DNA of 64,000 nt, taken from NCBI RefSeq assembly GCF_932526225.1, contig NC_064035.1, positions 9,473,296 to 9,537,295 on the forward strand, read 5' to 3'. A model generated the notes under the pieces. It made no database searches. It saw only the letters and a list, made by a program, of their open reading frames with translations, and had not been told where the DNA came from. Within the stretch, counting starts at the first letter, position 1, and each line of letters begins with the position of its first letter. The position numbers and the translations under genes are program-made. The DNA is from Nematostella vectensis (taxonomy: Eukaryota > Cnidaria > Anthozoa > Actiniaria > Edwardsiidae). Positions 1 through 13,100 of this stretch are shown in pieces.

Positions 1-65
1 GGACGGTTGCCATGCTGTGTGAAATTCTAACAATTCTAGCTTAATGCATGTATGTTTTATTTAAG

Positions 66-3000
66 GGGTAACTATGGTAAAGCAAGATCATTTTTCAAGC
101 CACAGTATGCAAAAAGGTTAGTCTTTTTTTACATCTCTATTTTTAATTTAAGTAATAAAGACCCAGCATTTGTTTCAGATGTTTCGACATTCTTAACAAT
201 CCCTGGTTTAAGAGACTGATGCTTGCAAATGTGGCTCTTCATTGTATGCTGGTGTTTTTTGAGTCTCCTTCCGTTCTTCCATCTAGGTAACTATAACGTT
301 ATATCGTCCACCTTTATTACAATTCCGAATTTTCTTGTATTTTTAGTTCTTCCTAGTATAGGAATAACATTTTTTTTATTGCCGTCTCAGGGTGTCCCCT
401 GCCGTCTACTTACTGGACTTCATCTGTATCATCTTGTATTTATTTGATTTAATGATCAACATAACATTTCTTACCTGGCCTGTCTTTTGGTCAAGAAGAG
501 CCGAGGCTCGTGCTTGGAATGGGTGAGTCCGTCATCAGTCATCACAAATATCATCTGTCATCATTAACGAGTCATCATCACTACCGTCACCAGTATCATT
601 ATTTTCTTCACCATCAACATCATTATCATTGTAAACAATTATTGGATGAGGTTGATATCCGGAATAATCATTATTGAGACTTCCACTTGGCGAGATATTG
701 ACTGATTCAGCACTTTCGCGAAAACAAAATTTATTCCCAATTTGCATAAAGGTAAAAAGAAGCCATTCAAGTGCTCCCCGCCGCCACTCCTCACAATCGA
801 GGAATCTTCGCGCCCTATGCCCAAGATGCATTGCGCGCGTAGAATCCCTGATCTGCTAGCCGATTAGTGATGCCAGTATTTACACTCAGATTCGCACTGG
901 CATCATGTCAGTTATTCTGTTTTCGCTATAATGAATCAGTGTCATAATGACATAAGTCAATTATTGTGATCAGATCAGCTCATCTTGGCATTTTCTTTTC
1001 CCCAGGGTGGAATTTGTCTTTGTATGTTTGTTCATTTGTGATTATACTATAATGGTTATCTCCGGTTTGACGGGAAAGGTAAGTACCATCAATTGTGAAT
1101 TGCTGTATCTTCTCCTTCTATCTACTAAAGAAGATGTTTTATTTAGCAATACCCTCAGATCTTCAGGTGCCTCCGGCCCGCTGTTGTGCTCTGCAAGGCA
1201 AAGAACATTAGACATATCTTTATGGTGAGTTAATCAAAGAATTGCGTGGCCTAGTATAAGAAACTATTATTGACAGCCACAAAATAAGAAATGTTTGGTG
1301 AGAGCATTAGTTTCTCAGGTCACTTTACTAAAGATGAGCTTTAAATTTGGGTGATACGAAACTTAACAATATGATATATATTCATTAGCAATGTAGTCTT
1401 GATTGAGCAATCAGTGATATTATATTTGTTTATATTTTGTAGGTTCTAATCACCATAGGATTTAAATTATCAAAGGTATTGGACTGTTTCTAAATAGATC
1501 TTATACATTTGATCTTATATAATTTAAAGCCATCCGCTCTAAATTATCAGTCAAACTTCCAATAGACAAACTGCTTTTACAATGTTGAAATATTTTTCGC
1601 GTTACGTTGAGACTGACAGCTAAACGTACATGAAACTGGTTTCCAACCTTTTTAGATCTCTTATATCCCTTAAGGGTTCATGCTGGTGATCTTCTTTTGC
1701 CCGCAGGTGTTCTCCATCATATTTGTGTTTGTCTGGGTTTTCTCTTGCACAAGCCTGTATTTATTCATGGATATTTATCAATGCCGCCAAGTGATTAACT
1801 CCTCCATTCAGTTTAACTCAGTCCAAGGGTAAGTACAAGGCAACTGGAGACAATGTGCTACCGGTGTCCGCGTGGAGTGTGTGGTTATCGTGCCGCGTGT
1901 GGTTATCGTGGCGCGTGTGCTTATCGTGGTTATCGTGGCGCGTGTGCTTATCGTGGTTATCGTGGCGCGTGTGCTTATCGTGGTTATCGTGGCGCGTGTG
2001 CTTATCGTGGTTATCGTGGCGCGTGTGCTTATCGTGGTTATCGTGGCGCGTGTGCTTATCGTGGTTATCGTGGCGCGTGTGCTTATCGTGGTTATCGTGG
2101 CGCGTGTGCTTATCGTGGTTATCGTGGCGCGTGTGCTTATCGTGGTTATCGTGGCGCGTGTGGTTATCGTGGCGCGTGTGCTTATCGTGGTTATCGTGGC
2201 GCGTGTGGTTATCGTGGCGCGTGTGGTTATCGTGGAGTGTTTTGTTGTCGTGGAGCGTGTGGTTATCGTGGAGCGTTTTGTTATCGTGGAGCGTGTGGTT
2301 ATCGTGGAGCATTTTGTTATTGTGGAGCGTGTGGTTATCGTGGAGCGTTTTGTTATCGTGGCGCGTGTGGTTATCGTGGAGCGTTTTGTCATCGTGGAGC
2401 GTGTGGTTATCGTGGAGCGTTTTGTTATCGTGGCGCGTGTGGTTATCTTGGTATGTGTGGTTATCGTGGCGCGTGTGGTTATCGTGGCGCGTGTGGTAAT
2501 CGTAGTGCGTGTGGTTATCGTGAAGCGTTTTGTTATCGTGGCGCGTGTGCTTATCGTGGTTATCGTGGCGCGTGTGGTTATCGTGGCGCGTGTGCTTATC
2601 GTGGAGTGTTTTGTTGTCGTGGAGCGTGTGGTTATCGTGGAGCGTTTTGTTATCGTGGAGCGTGTGGTTATCGTGGAGCATTTTGTTATCGTGGCGCGTG
2701 TGCTTATCGTGGTTATCGTGGCGCGTGTGGTTATCGTGGCGCGTGTGCTTATCGTGGAGTGTTTTGTCATCGTGGAGCGTGTGGTTATCGTGGAGCGTTT
2801 TGTTATCGTGGCGCGTGTGGTTATCTTGGTATGTGTGGTTATCGTGGCGCGTGTGGTTATCGTGGCGCGTGTGGTAATCGTAGTGCGTGTGGTTATCGTG
2901 AAGCGTTTTGTTATCGTGGCGCGTGTGCTTATCGTGGTTATCGTGGCGCGTGTGGTTATCGTGGCGCGTGTGGTTATCGTGGAGTGTTTTGTTGTCGTGG

Positions 3001-4581
3001 AGCGTGTGGTTATCGTGGAGCGTTTTGTTATCGTGGAGCGTGTGGTTATCGTGGAGCATTTTGTTATTGTGGAGCGTGTGGTTATCGTGGAGCGTTTTGT
3101 TATCGTGGCGCGTGTGGTTATCGTGGAGCGTTTTGTCATCGTGGAGCGTGTGGTTATCGTGGAGCGTTTTGTTATCGTGGCGCGTGTGGTTATCTTGGTA
3201 TGTGTGGTTATCGTGGCGCGTGTGGTTATCGTGGCGCGTGTGGTAATCGTAGTGCGTGTGGTTATCGTGAAGCGTTTTGTTATCGTGGCGCGTGTGGTTA
3301 TCGTTGAGCATTTTGTTATGGTGGCGCGTGTGGTTATCGTGGCGTGTGTGGTTATCATGGCGCGTGCGGTTATCGTGGCGCATGTGGTTATAGTGGTGCG
3401 TGTTGTTATCGAGGCGCGTGTGGTTATCGTGGCGCGTGTGGTTATCGTGGCGCGTGTGGTTATCGTGGTGCGTGTGGTTATCTTGGTGCGTGGTAGCTCC
3501 TTCCCTCCCCCAGAATCAAGGCTTTGCTGTGATCCTAGTATTTATCTTATGGCAAGTGAAGATGACATTTAACGTCCCTTTACTGTTGAATGGTTAGCGT
3601 TCGTTTTGAACGCGTAAAGGAATGGAGCGTGTATTTTGAAGTTTTTGTGCACTCATGATGTACTCATGATGGTTGCTTTTATTTCTCTTTCAGACAAAAC
3701 ATTCCTTGCACTGTAACCGATAATGAAAAGGTTTATAACGGGTAGGTATAACGGTTTTGTAATCAAAGCAATCGTTATAAGACCATTACATCATTTGTCT
3801 GACAGGAAGTGACGTTATACTTGCAGGACGTTTAACCACATAGGTCTGGGGATGTTAAGACTTTTCGTGTTACTCTCCACCGAGAACTTCCCGGTAAGTG
3901 TTCATCTTTATCGTCATCATCGTTTAATCATCTCGTCGTTTCATCATTGTTGTCGTCAACATGGAGAGTATAATCACCACCACCACCATCATAATCTGAT
4001 CATAATAATCATCAGTCATTATAATTATTAAGTTATAAACATGATGTCTATCAAACTCGCAACCGTTAAATATCTACCACCACCAGTTAGGTGCTCTTTA
4101 AGTTCTTTTTTTATATATTCTGAATATAATTGATTCGTTTTTCTTGTAATGGCTAGCATTTCACAGTGATTGAAGCAAATGCTAAGATAAACACCTCATT
4201 TGCATAGGGTTTCATAGCCTACAAAACAAGTGTCAAGTCTGGTTTTGGGACTTTAAAAAAAATTTTAAATCAAATATTGATTTGATACTCATGTACTTGT
4301 TTATTTTTTTCACAGGAAGTAATACTACATGATTCTTACGTACTCTTCTGTATTTTTTTCACAGGAAGTAATGCTTCCAGCGATGCGGACGCATGGATCA
4401 TTCTTCTTTTTCTTTGGTGTGTACCGTTCGGTTTTCGGATATGTTTTCCCTTTATCTCAGCATTTTATCCACTCATATCTCAGCATTTTATCCACTCACA
4501 TCACTTGGCAGGGTTTTACGTGTTCGTCGGTGTGTTTTTCCTCACGGCTATCTTGCTGGCCATTGTCGTCGATAGTTACTG
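66..4581 (+). CDS. Channel gene, exons of transmembrane domain I
   Basis: Nine exons encode the first 6-TM unit, about residues 17-239 of the visible protein. S1 reads ANVALHCMLVFFES (exon 215-286). S2 reads VYLLDFICIILYLFDLMI (391-522). S3 reads VEFVFVCLFICDYTIMVISG (1006-1078). S4 reads FRCLRPAVVLCKAKNIRH (1147-1224) and keeps the spaced basic residues and the LRP motif of animal TPC voltage sensors. S5 is in 1707-1828. The pore helix and filter are LLSTENFP followed by EVMLPAM (3827-3893 and 4365-4416), matching the TPC consensus LLTTANFPDVMMP. S6 is FFLTAILLAIVVDSY (4512-4581). The intron at 1079-1146 is only 68 bp. The 5'-most exon (66-116) is cytosolic N-terminus; its acceptor and frame are the least certain. 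Confidence 0.8.
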
Positions 4582-7500
4582 GTGAGTGAATTATTCTCAA
4601 TCTTGCAGACAATAGCTCATGCCTACGGTATGTACCCATCAAGAGTACTCTCCGCCAGTATCTGTGCCAATTTGGGTCATCCAAGCAGGGGCGTAGCCAG
4701 GGGGTGGCCAAGGGAGCCCGGCTCCCCCTTCTACCAGCCCCCCCCCCCCCTCCTTCTAGCAGCCAAAAATACAGTAATTGTATGAGACATTTTCTAAAAT
4801 ACAGCAGAAAATGCCTAGAAAGGGCCTTTTGGCCCCCTTTGGGCCCTCTTCAGTTAAAAATCCTGGCTACGCCGCTGCCAAGGACCGTAATACGTCTCCC
4901 TCATTTCATAGTCGCCATACCTTGTTGGTTTTCAATATCTGTGCCAAATTTTTACTTTGTGTTTTCTTTTATCAGGTTGTATTCTAAGAAGCACGTGAAG
5001 AGTGAAAGAGCGCGTGAGCGAGCGGAACTCGCCAAGGCATGGAACCTGCTAGACCCCTTGGGCCAAGGTAGACACATATTCATACGCCGAATGGCGGTGA
5101 CAATGTAGTTATGGCCAATCTTATATGACTTGAGTATGGCTGGGAAATGAAAGCGTTATTTGAATTTTTATTAATAGACTATTTTTTGTCCAGGTGCTCT
5201 GAGTATATTTGACGATAAATTTGCAGAACTATTTCGCCTCCTTAAGCCTAAGGTAGCTATATAGTTTTATAAGTGACGCTCGAGTGATTGTTGGAAAACA
5301 TTTGCACGCCGAGCGTATGTAGTGCTAGTGAAGTGGCATTCTCGTACAAACACCACGTGACCCTCGTAATACGAGTGTGTGATAGGCGCGTGGTGCCCGT
5401 TTGATAGTCGTTTGGCACTCGTGTGATTTCCGCCTGTGTGGGTGGAGTTCGGGGATGCCCGTTTGATAGTCGTTTGGCACTCGTGTGATTTCCGCCTGTG
5501 TGGGTGGAGTTCGGGGATGCTCGTTTGATAGTCGTTTGGCACTCGTGTGATTTCCGCCTGTGTGGGTGGAGTTCGGGGATGCTCGTTTGATAGTCGTTTG
5601 ACACTCGTGTGATTTCCGCCTGTGTAGGTGGAGTTTGGGGATGCTCGTTTAATTTGTGTGTACTATTCTAATGTTTTTGAACTTAAAGCTCGTGTGATAC
5701 TCGTGATTCGCGCTTAGGGCACAAGTTGATCTCGTTTGCAACTCGTGTCGAAGTCGTGTTATGTGTAGTCGTGTTCGTGATTCGCACTAAGTTCGGAAGT
5801 GGTGCTCGTGTATTATTCGTATTGTTGTCGTGATGCGCACTTGAAGCGCTCGAATGCTACTAGTATCTTACTGGGGTAACGATCGGATGAGTTAGTTTTG
5901 TGTACTTTGTTATCTCAAAGTAAAAGCACTTGTTTTGCTAGGCATTCTTTTCTTTTTCTTGGCGCAGAACTCAGACGCGGAGAACTTGATGTTGATTGAG
6001 ATGCTGGACAGCAACGAAGATGGCGAAGTAGACTCATTTGAATGGACCACCATGCTTAGCCAGGTATCACATTTATCAATAGTTCACACAGTTTACAGTG
6101 TGTAAGTCCTGTCACTGAAGATGGTACCACGGACAATCGGTTTATTATGACTTTAATAGAACCAAGAATTTGTCATTAAAAAAAAACATCAACGCTTTCT
6201 TTAAAAAGTGACGTTTTAAACATTGAATCATTGACTCTAAACATTGAAATATTTTTTTAGGTTCTTAGCTACGAATTTGAAGAAAACGACGACTTGTTGA
6301 TTGCGGACGACTCGGTATGTCCCCCATGAGTATGTTTACTTTGCAATCAAGCTTTGTGCTCGGACTTGCTAGCGTGGCAACACCTCATTACAACGATATT
6401 GGAGCTTTTCTGGGGATCGTTACAGACTGTAATACATCTACATCTACAAACGGGTCGTCAGAAATTGACAAGGGTTGTGCACAGGGATAGCTTACATACA
6501 TATGCAAAATTGCTAAAAGCCTTCAATTAGAAAACACCTCTTTTTGGTGGGTGTGGCGGAGGGGGGGGTGTTAGGGTGCACCCTGCGCCATTCCATGACT
6601 ACGCGCTTGTCAGTTTCAGTATATAGTCTGTAGGATGGTGAACTTACGACGCCTTTCTTCCCAGATTCAGCCTGGGTGTTCGCGATGGCTTTTCAGGTTA
6701 AGGGAAGGAGCTGCTTATATAACAGAGGTAAACACGAGGACGCAAACATGTCTTACAATGTACTGAAATGATAACTATGTGAAAACACTGTATTGTACTT
6801 ATAAGATTTGCAATTTATTATTGATTGTGCTTGTTGTGTGTCTTTTATTTAAGACCATCACCTTCTCTCGCTTCATTCTCGTGCTGATCATCATTCACTG
6901 GTAAGGATATCTCAACAATGCCCCATACTGTACATAAAACTCGGTTTACACGAACGCTTGGTAGACCACTATCCATACCCCGGCCACATTACGCCAGTTT
7001 AACAGAGGGCTTGGAAGGCTTGTCTAGACCATAACCTATACCCCGTCGAATGGCTGTAACAAACATCGATTTCCCTTTCCCGCTACTTCAGGCAACTCTT
7101 TACGACGAGCGCGTGAAACCGAGGTCAGGCGTCTAAATTGTAAACAAGATGGTAAAATTTGTTTGTATCATCGGTTTCACGCGCGAGGGAACAGCTAACA
7201 TCATTTCCTCATAATGTTAGAAAAAACTGGGAAGGGCCCCATGGCCCCTAAGGGCATTACGGCACTGGTACACCGTTTGCACAAGCGCTGGGGAGGCCAT
7301 TACGCTCTCCAGGTTCACTTTCGCTTATCATTCGCTTGTAAGACGATCTAGATTACCCCGTCTTTATTTTTGTTGGGGTCCGGTATCCATCAAATCGCGC
7401 GCTCTGATTGGCTCTCGTGAGGTCCGGTATCCTACGATCCGGACCCCGTGATACCGGACAGCTAAAGCTCGAAATAGTAAGTTGATTTGTAAAATGCCCA

Positions 7501-10162
7501 GGATGGATTTTTACTCCAGAGGTTATAGATCTTAACACTAAAACGGCATTTTATTTGTCATTTTATCTAGAATCATTGGCTTTACGGAAATCGGCTTCAA
7601 ACTCCCTGTGTTTTGACAATTTCCCGCCATAATGATTTTGCAGCGCGCGCGACAATTTTAAGTTTGCTGAAAGTTTATTTGGGATAAAAAAGGCAGCAAA
7701 TCGTCTCTTCATACGAAGAAAAAATGAAAAATCACTTTGCATAACCAGCTCAACGTATCCACATTCAAGAGAAGTTATTCAGTGAATATATCTTATCGTC
7801 TGTGGAGGATTTAAATCGAAAAAAGATATTTCTACGATCAATTCGAGTTTAGAACGACGTATCTAAATTGTAAACAAGATGGAAAAGTTTGTTTTTATCA
7901 TCGGTTTCACGCGCGAGGGAACAGCTAACATCATTTCCTCATAATGTTAGAAAAAACTGGGAAGGGCCCCATGGCCCCTAAGGGCATTACGGCACTGGTA
8001 CACCGTTTGCACAAGCGCTGGGGAGGCCATTACGCTCTCCAGGTTCACTTTCGCTTATCATTCGCTTGTAAGACGATCTAGATTACCCCGTCTTTATTTT
8101 TGTTGGGGTCCGGTATCCATCAAATCGCGCGCTCTGATTGGCTCTCGTGAGGTCCGGTATCCTACGATCCGGACCCCGTGATACCGGACAGCTCACCTCC
8201 AAAGCTCGAAATAGTAAGTTGATTTGTAAAATGCCCAGGATGGATTTTTACTCCAGAGGTTATAGATCTTAACACTAAAACGGCATTTTATTTGTCATTT
8301 TATCTAGAATCATTGGCTTTACGGAAATCGGCTTCAAACTCCCTGTGTTTTGACAATTTCCCGCCATAATGATTTTGCAGCGCGCGCGACAATTTTAAGT
8401 TTGCTGAAAGTTTATTTGGGATAAAAAAAGGCAGCAAATCGTCTCTTCATACGAAGAAAAAATGACAAATCACTTTGCATAACCAGATTAACGTATCCAC
8501 ATTCAAGAGAAGTTCTTTAGTGAATATATCTTATCGTCTGTGGAGGATTTAAATCGAAAAAAGATATTTCTACGATCAATTCGAGTTGAGAACGACGTAT
8601 CAATTTGGACAAAATTGTTGGCCAAAACTCAGAGAATGTCCTCTTTGGAGGTTCTGTATTCCGGGAGGATTAAAAGCGTTGTGTGGAAATACAAAATGGA
8701 GTTTATTGAATGATCTTGAGCGAACAAAATCTTCACGAACATCGACGAAAGTCAGTCAGTCGGCTAGTATTTTCACGGTACGGACCTCCCAGCTGGTAAA
8801 TAACATATATATATTAAACCGTTCGCACCATGTACCCTGACTGGTTGGTGTATCTTTTAGTTTGCTATTCGCCTTCAAGTGGAACGGACAAACAGAGGAT
8901 CAAGTTGTCAGACTGCAAGGTGGGTTACTTCAAGTTCACATTCTCCATTTGGCGGCAAAATAACTCTTACACTTTGTGTTACAGTTGTGAAGACGATCAT
9001 AGTGGCTATTTTCCTGGTAAGTGTAGCGACCTAACACTCACACTTTTCAATCACTTTCTGTACACTGGGAATGGTGTTACAAACTGACAATATGGTCTCG
9101 ATGGTATTTGTGATATTCGTGGTATGTGTAGCGACCTTACAATACATAAGGAAAAAAACGCGCCGCTGGGGGTCGTGTTACTCATTTAGCAGGCGGCGAC
9201 GGTTACATAGCGCGTCGTTTGAAAGGTCAAAAGCGCGTAGGGACAGAGCTCGCTGGAGGAGCGAAACCAAGGCGAGTACATCCAGTCAACGTAGAAATAC
9301 GTGCTTTATTAAACACCAACAAGACATTACACTTCATTTCGGAGTAAGATTATCCTATAGCCCGTGGGTGGTTTTACAATTTGCACCTATATACACCGCA
9401 CTCTAAAGCCGAAAAAGTTAAAAAAAGTTTTTTGTGTTTTTAGCTGGAAGGTCTGATGCGATCTTTGGTTCTCGGCAAGAAAGCATTTGCCCCTCTCGAG
9501 CTGATGGACGCCATTCTGGTGAGCGTTTACGCTACGTTCACATGATCATGTTTAAAAAGATGCCATTCTGGTGAGCGTTTACGTTACGTTCACATGATCA
9601 TGTTTAAAAGGTGCCATTCTGGTGAGCGTTTACGCTACGTTCACATGATCATGTTTAAAAAGATGCCATTCTGGCGAGCGTTTACGCTACGTTCACATGA
9701 TCATGTTTAAAAAGATGCCATTCTGGTGAGCGTTTACGCTTCGTTCACATGATCATGTTTAAAAAGATGCCATTCTGGTGAGCGTTTACGCTACGTTCAC
9801 ATGATCATGTTTAAAAAGATGCCATTCTGGTGAGCGTTTACGCTACGTTCACATGATCATGTTTAAAAAGATGCCATTCTGGTGAGCGTTTACGCTTCGT
9901 TCACATGATCATGTTTAAAAAGATGCCATTCTGGTGAGCGTTTACGCTTCGTTCACATGATCATGTTTAAAAAGATGCCATTCTGGTGAGCGTTTACGCT
10001 ACGTTCACATGATCATGTTTAAAAAGATGCCATTCTGGTGAGCGTTTACGCTACGTTCACATGATCATGTTTAAAAAGATGCCATTCTGGTGAGCGTTTA
10101 CGCTTCGTTCACATGATCATGTTTAAAAAGATGCCATTCTGGTGAGCGTTTACGCTTCGTTC

Positions 10163-10199
<37 letters not shown>

Positions 10200-13100
10200 T
10201 TTATTTGGTACCCTTATACATGATTATATATCAGGTGTTTTTCCAAATAGTTAAGATAAAAAGGAGGTTGTCATTATCCGTGGTGTGCATTTATTCTTTT
10301 TGGCATTCAAATCTTTTTCTTGTGCAGTCAAAAATATATTTTGCAGTTTCCCTGTTAATGATCTCGTTTCTTTGATCCATGGTAATAATAAAAAGGAAAG
10401 CTCTTTCAGATGTCATTGCATTTAAGTTGATATTAGTTTTGTCTTTGATAACACTATAGTATGCCTTTCTAATCGCGTTGTATGTAGGGCATTTTACAAG
10501 AAAGTGTTCTTCGTTTTCTATTCCATTTTTGCAAATCGTGCACCTCCTCTCATTTGGGGGCACATATGGTTTGGCATGTCTACCTGTTTCGATGGCCAAA
10601 TTATGATTGCTTAGTCTTAATTTTGTGACGGCAATTCTGTGTTGTACATTATTAATTTGGGTAAGATATTTTTCAAGTTCGTAGACCACCTTGAAGGTCC
10701 TGAAAGTTCGCAATTTATTCTTTTGGCGTGGGTCTCTTCTACTATCATTGTGAATCTCACTTAGCCACACCTGTCGCTCGATATCTTCAAAGCGCATCTT
10801 TATTAAATTTATAGACGTGTTTGGGGCATCAAGCCATATATAGCCCAAGCCTGCTCGATCTAAAATGTTTTTCAGTTTGTGCACCCAAGTTACCTTGCTG
10901 TTATTTTCTAAAGAATCTAGGAAAGCCAACACAGCAAGTTTACTGTGGTCAGAATTTATCATTTTTTGCCAATATTTTATTGCTCTACATTTGGCTTTTA
11001 AACGCATTGGAAATCTACCGACCTCGGATCTACATGCATTAGAACTGCAGTACCTGTTGACGCCTAGCAGCCAACGTATAAACCTTGTGTGTACAGATTC
11101 TATGGGGTCTTTTTCTAGTTTGTCATTGCAGTCTGTTCCCCACACCTCGCTACTATATAATAGAATTGGGGTTACAAGGGTATCAAAGAGCCTAAGTGTT
11201 AGAGTTATTTTGTCTCTAAAGTGGTTTCCCATTTCTTTTCGAAGCTTATACAAAGCTTTTAGTCCGACCTTCTTTATTTCTTGCTTTGCTAGGCTGAAGT
11301 TCCCAAAGGTGCTAAAATGCACCCCAAGGTATTTATATGACTTGACAATGTCAACTTTACTGTTTCTGTATTTAAAGAGATAGTTGTTCATTGTTTTCCC
11401 AGAGTTATTAAATATCATTATCTTAGTTTTTTCTAGATTAACAGTGAGTTTTGCTTCATCACAAAATTCGCTTAGTTTGTCTAAATATTTTTGTAGCCCC
11501 GTGGCAGTCTTCGAGACGATTACCAAATCGTCGGCATAAAGTAAACAACTAATAGGTCGTGAATTGAGTTCGACATCGTTGCAATTTCTTACTGTATTTA
11601 GTTCCTCGGACAAGCTGCTGAGATAAAAATTAAATAGTGTCGGGGAAATCATACATCCCTGTTTCACTCCGTTGTAACACCTAAAGGCTGGCGTTAACAG
11701 ATTTCTAATTTTGACTGAGGACTTATCATTTGTGTAAATTGATTTCAAAACTTCAAGAAATCGCCCTGTTACGCCTGAACGCTCTAGCTTATCAAAAAGT
11801 TTGTGTCTTGGTACTCTGTCGAAAGCTTTACTGAAATCAACATAACACGTAAATAGGAAGTTTTGTTTCTTTTTTGGCTTTGCTTTAACGTATTTGTCAA
11901 TCAAAGATTTTAGGATGAAAATACTATCCACTGTTCCATGCTCTTTTCTGAATCCTCCCTGCTCAGGTTTGATTATTTTTCTTTCGACAAGGTAATTGTA
12001 CAATCTGTTGTTCATTATGGATGTGAAAACTTTTCCTAGTGACGAGAGTAAGGTAATACCTCTAAAATTTTCCGGTTTACTAGGATCTCCTTTTTTCAGG
12101 ATCGGTACTATCAGACCATAACTCCAGCTAGATGGGTATTCCCCACTATTCAAAATTTTATTAAACAAAATTTGTAATGGCTTTTTCAGAGTTTCTTCGC
12201 CGCACTTTAATACTTCGTTTAAAATATTATCAGCGCCGGGTGCTTTACCCGTTTTTAGACTTTTTATGGCGTTAGTTATTTCGAGTTCCGTGAATTCGTG
12301 ATCCAATGGCCCTTGCCTATTGTTTATTCGCGTTTTTTCTACTTCTTCCATTGTATTTTGTGATTCTATTGTCGCGTTTAATTGTTCGAAGTGCTGATGA
12401 AAAACAGCAGCTTCTTCGGGTCTAATTGGATGTGATTGTTTATGTGTATTGCTGTTGAAAATCCTATTTATTTGTTTCCAAGTGTTTTTAGAGTTTCTGA
12501 AATCGATACTGTTTACTATATTATTATAATGCGTATACTTTTTCCGCCTACAGAGTTTTTTAAAAGACTTCTTTTTTTCCTTCAAGACGGCTCCTAGCTC
12601 GCGTTGGTCAGGCTGCTTTGAAAGTAATTTGCCTAGTGAGCGTAAATTTTCTTTTTCATTTTTACATTCCTTGTCGAACCACATTTTGTTAACGCTGCTC
12701 TCTTTAATGTCATTGTTTTGGTAGCGCAGTCCTGCGTTTTCGCATGCGGATAAGAGCGTTTCTGTAAAAAGATCTACTGATGTGTCTACGCAATTATTAT
12801 TTAAAGCCGCATTTAAATTTGTTTGCATTTCTTCGGACTCGAACAATAGCTTTAACTCGCTACTGATCTCGTTATTCCAGCGCAATCTTTTGAGCTCACT
12901 TAGTTGTACGTTTTCTGAATTATCCTTTTGTTTAAATGTAAATTTCAGGTTTAGACTGCATGAAAGCGAACAGTGATCAGTCAGGTGTGGCTCAAGCGGA
13001 TTCACAATGAAATAATCAACAATGTCTAAACTTTCATTATTTACAATTATGTAATCAACAACGCTGCTTCCGTTGTATCGAAAGCAGGTTTTCTTACCTT

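Noticed and set aside
535-831. Acidic 98-codon minus-strand ORF
   Set aside because: Lies in a channel intron, opposite strand, no splice support; CATCAT-rich simple sequence explains the Asp-rich run.
1808-3572. Long open frames (up to ~566 codons) on both strands across the 9-bp minisatellite
   Set aside because: Period divisible by 3 keeps frames open; all are pure repeat translations lying in an intron flanked by phase-compatible channel exons.
9071-9406. Frame with a WCYKLTIWSRWYL-like segment as an extra channel exon
   Set aside because: No acceptor AG in place, and exons 8985-9016 and 9444-9518 already join in phase to a normal S2.
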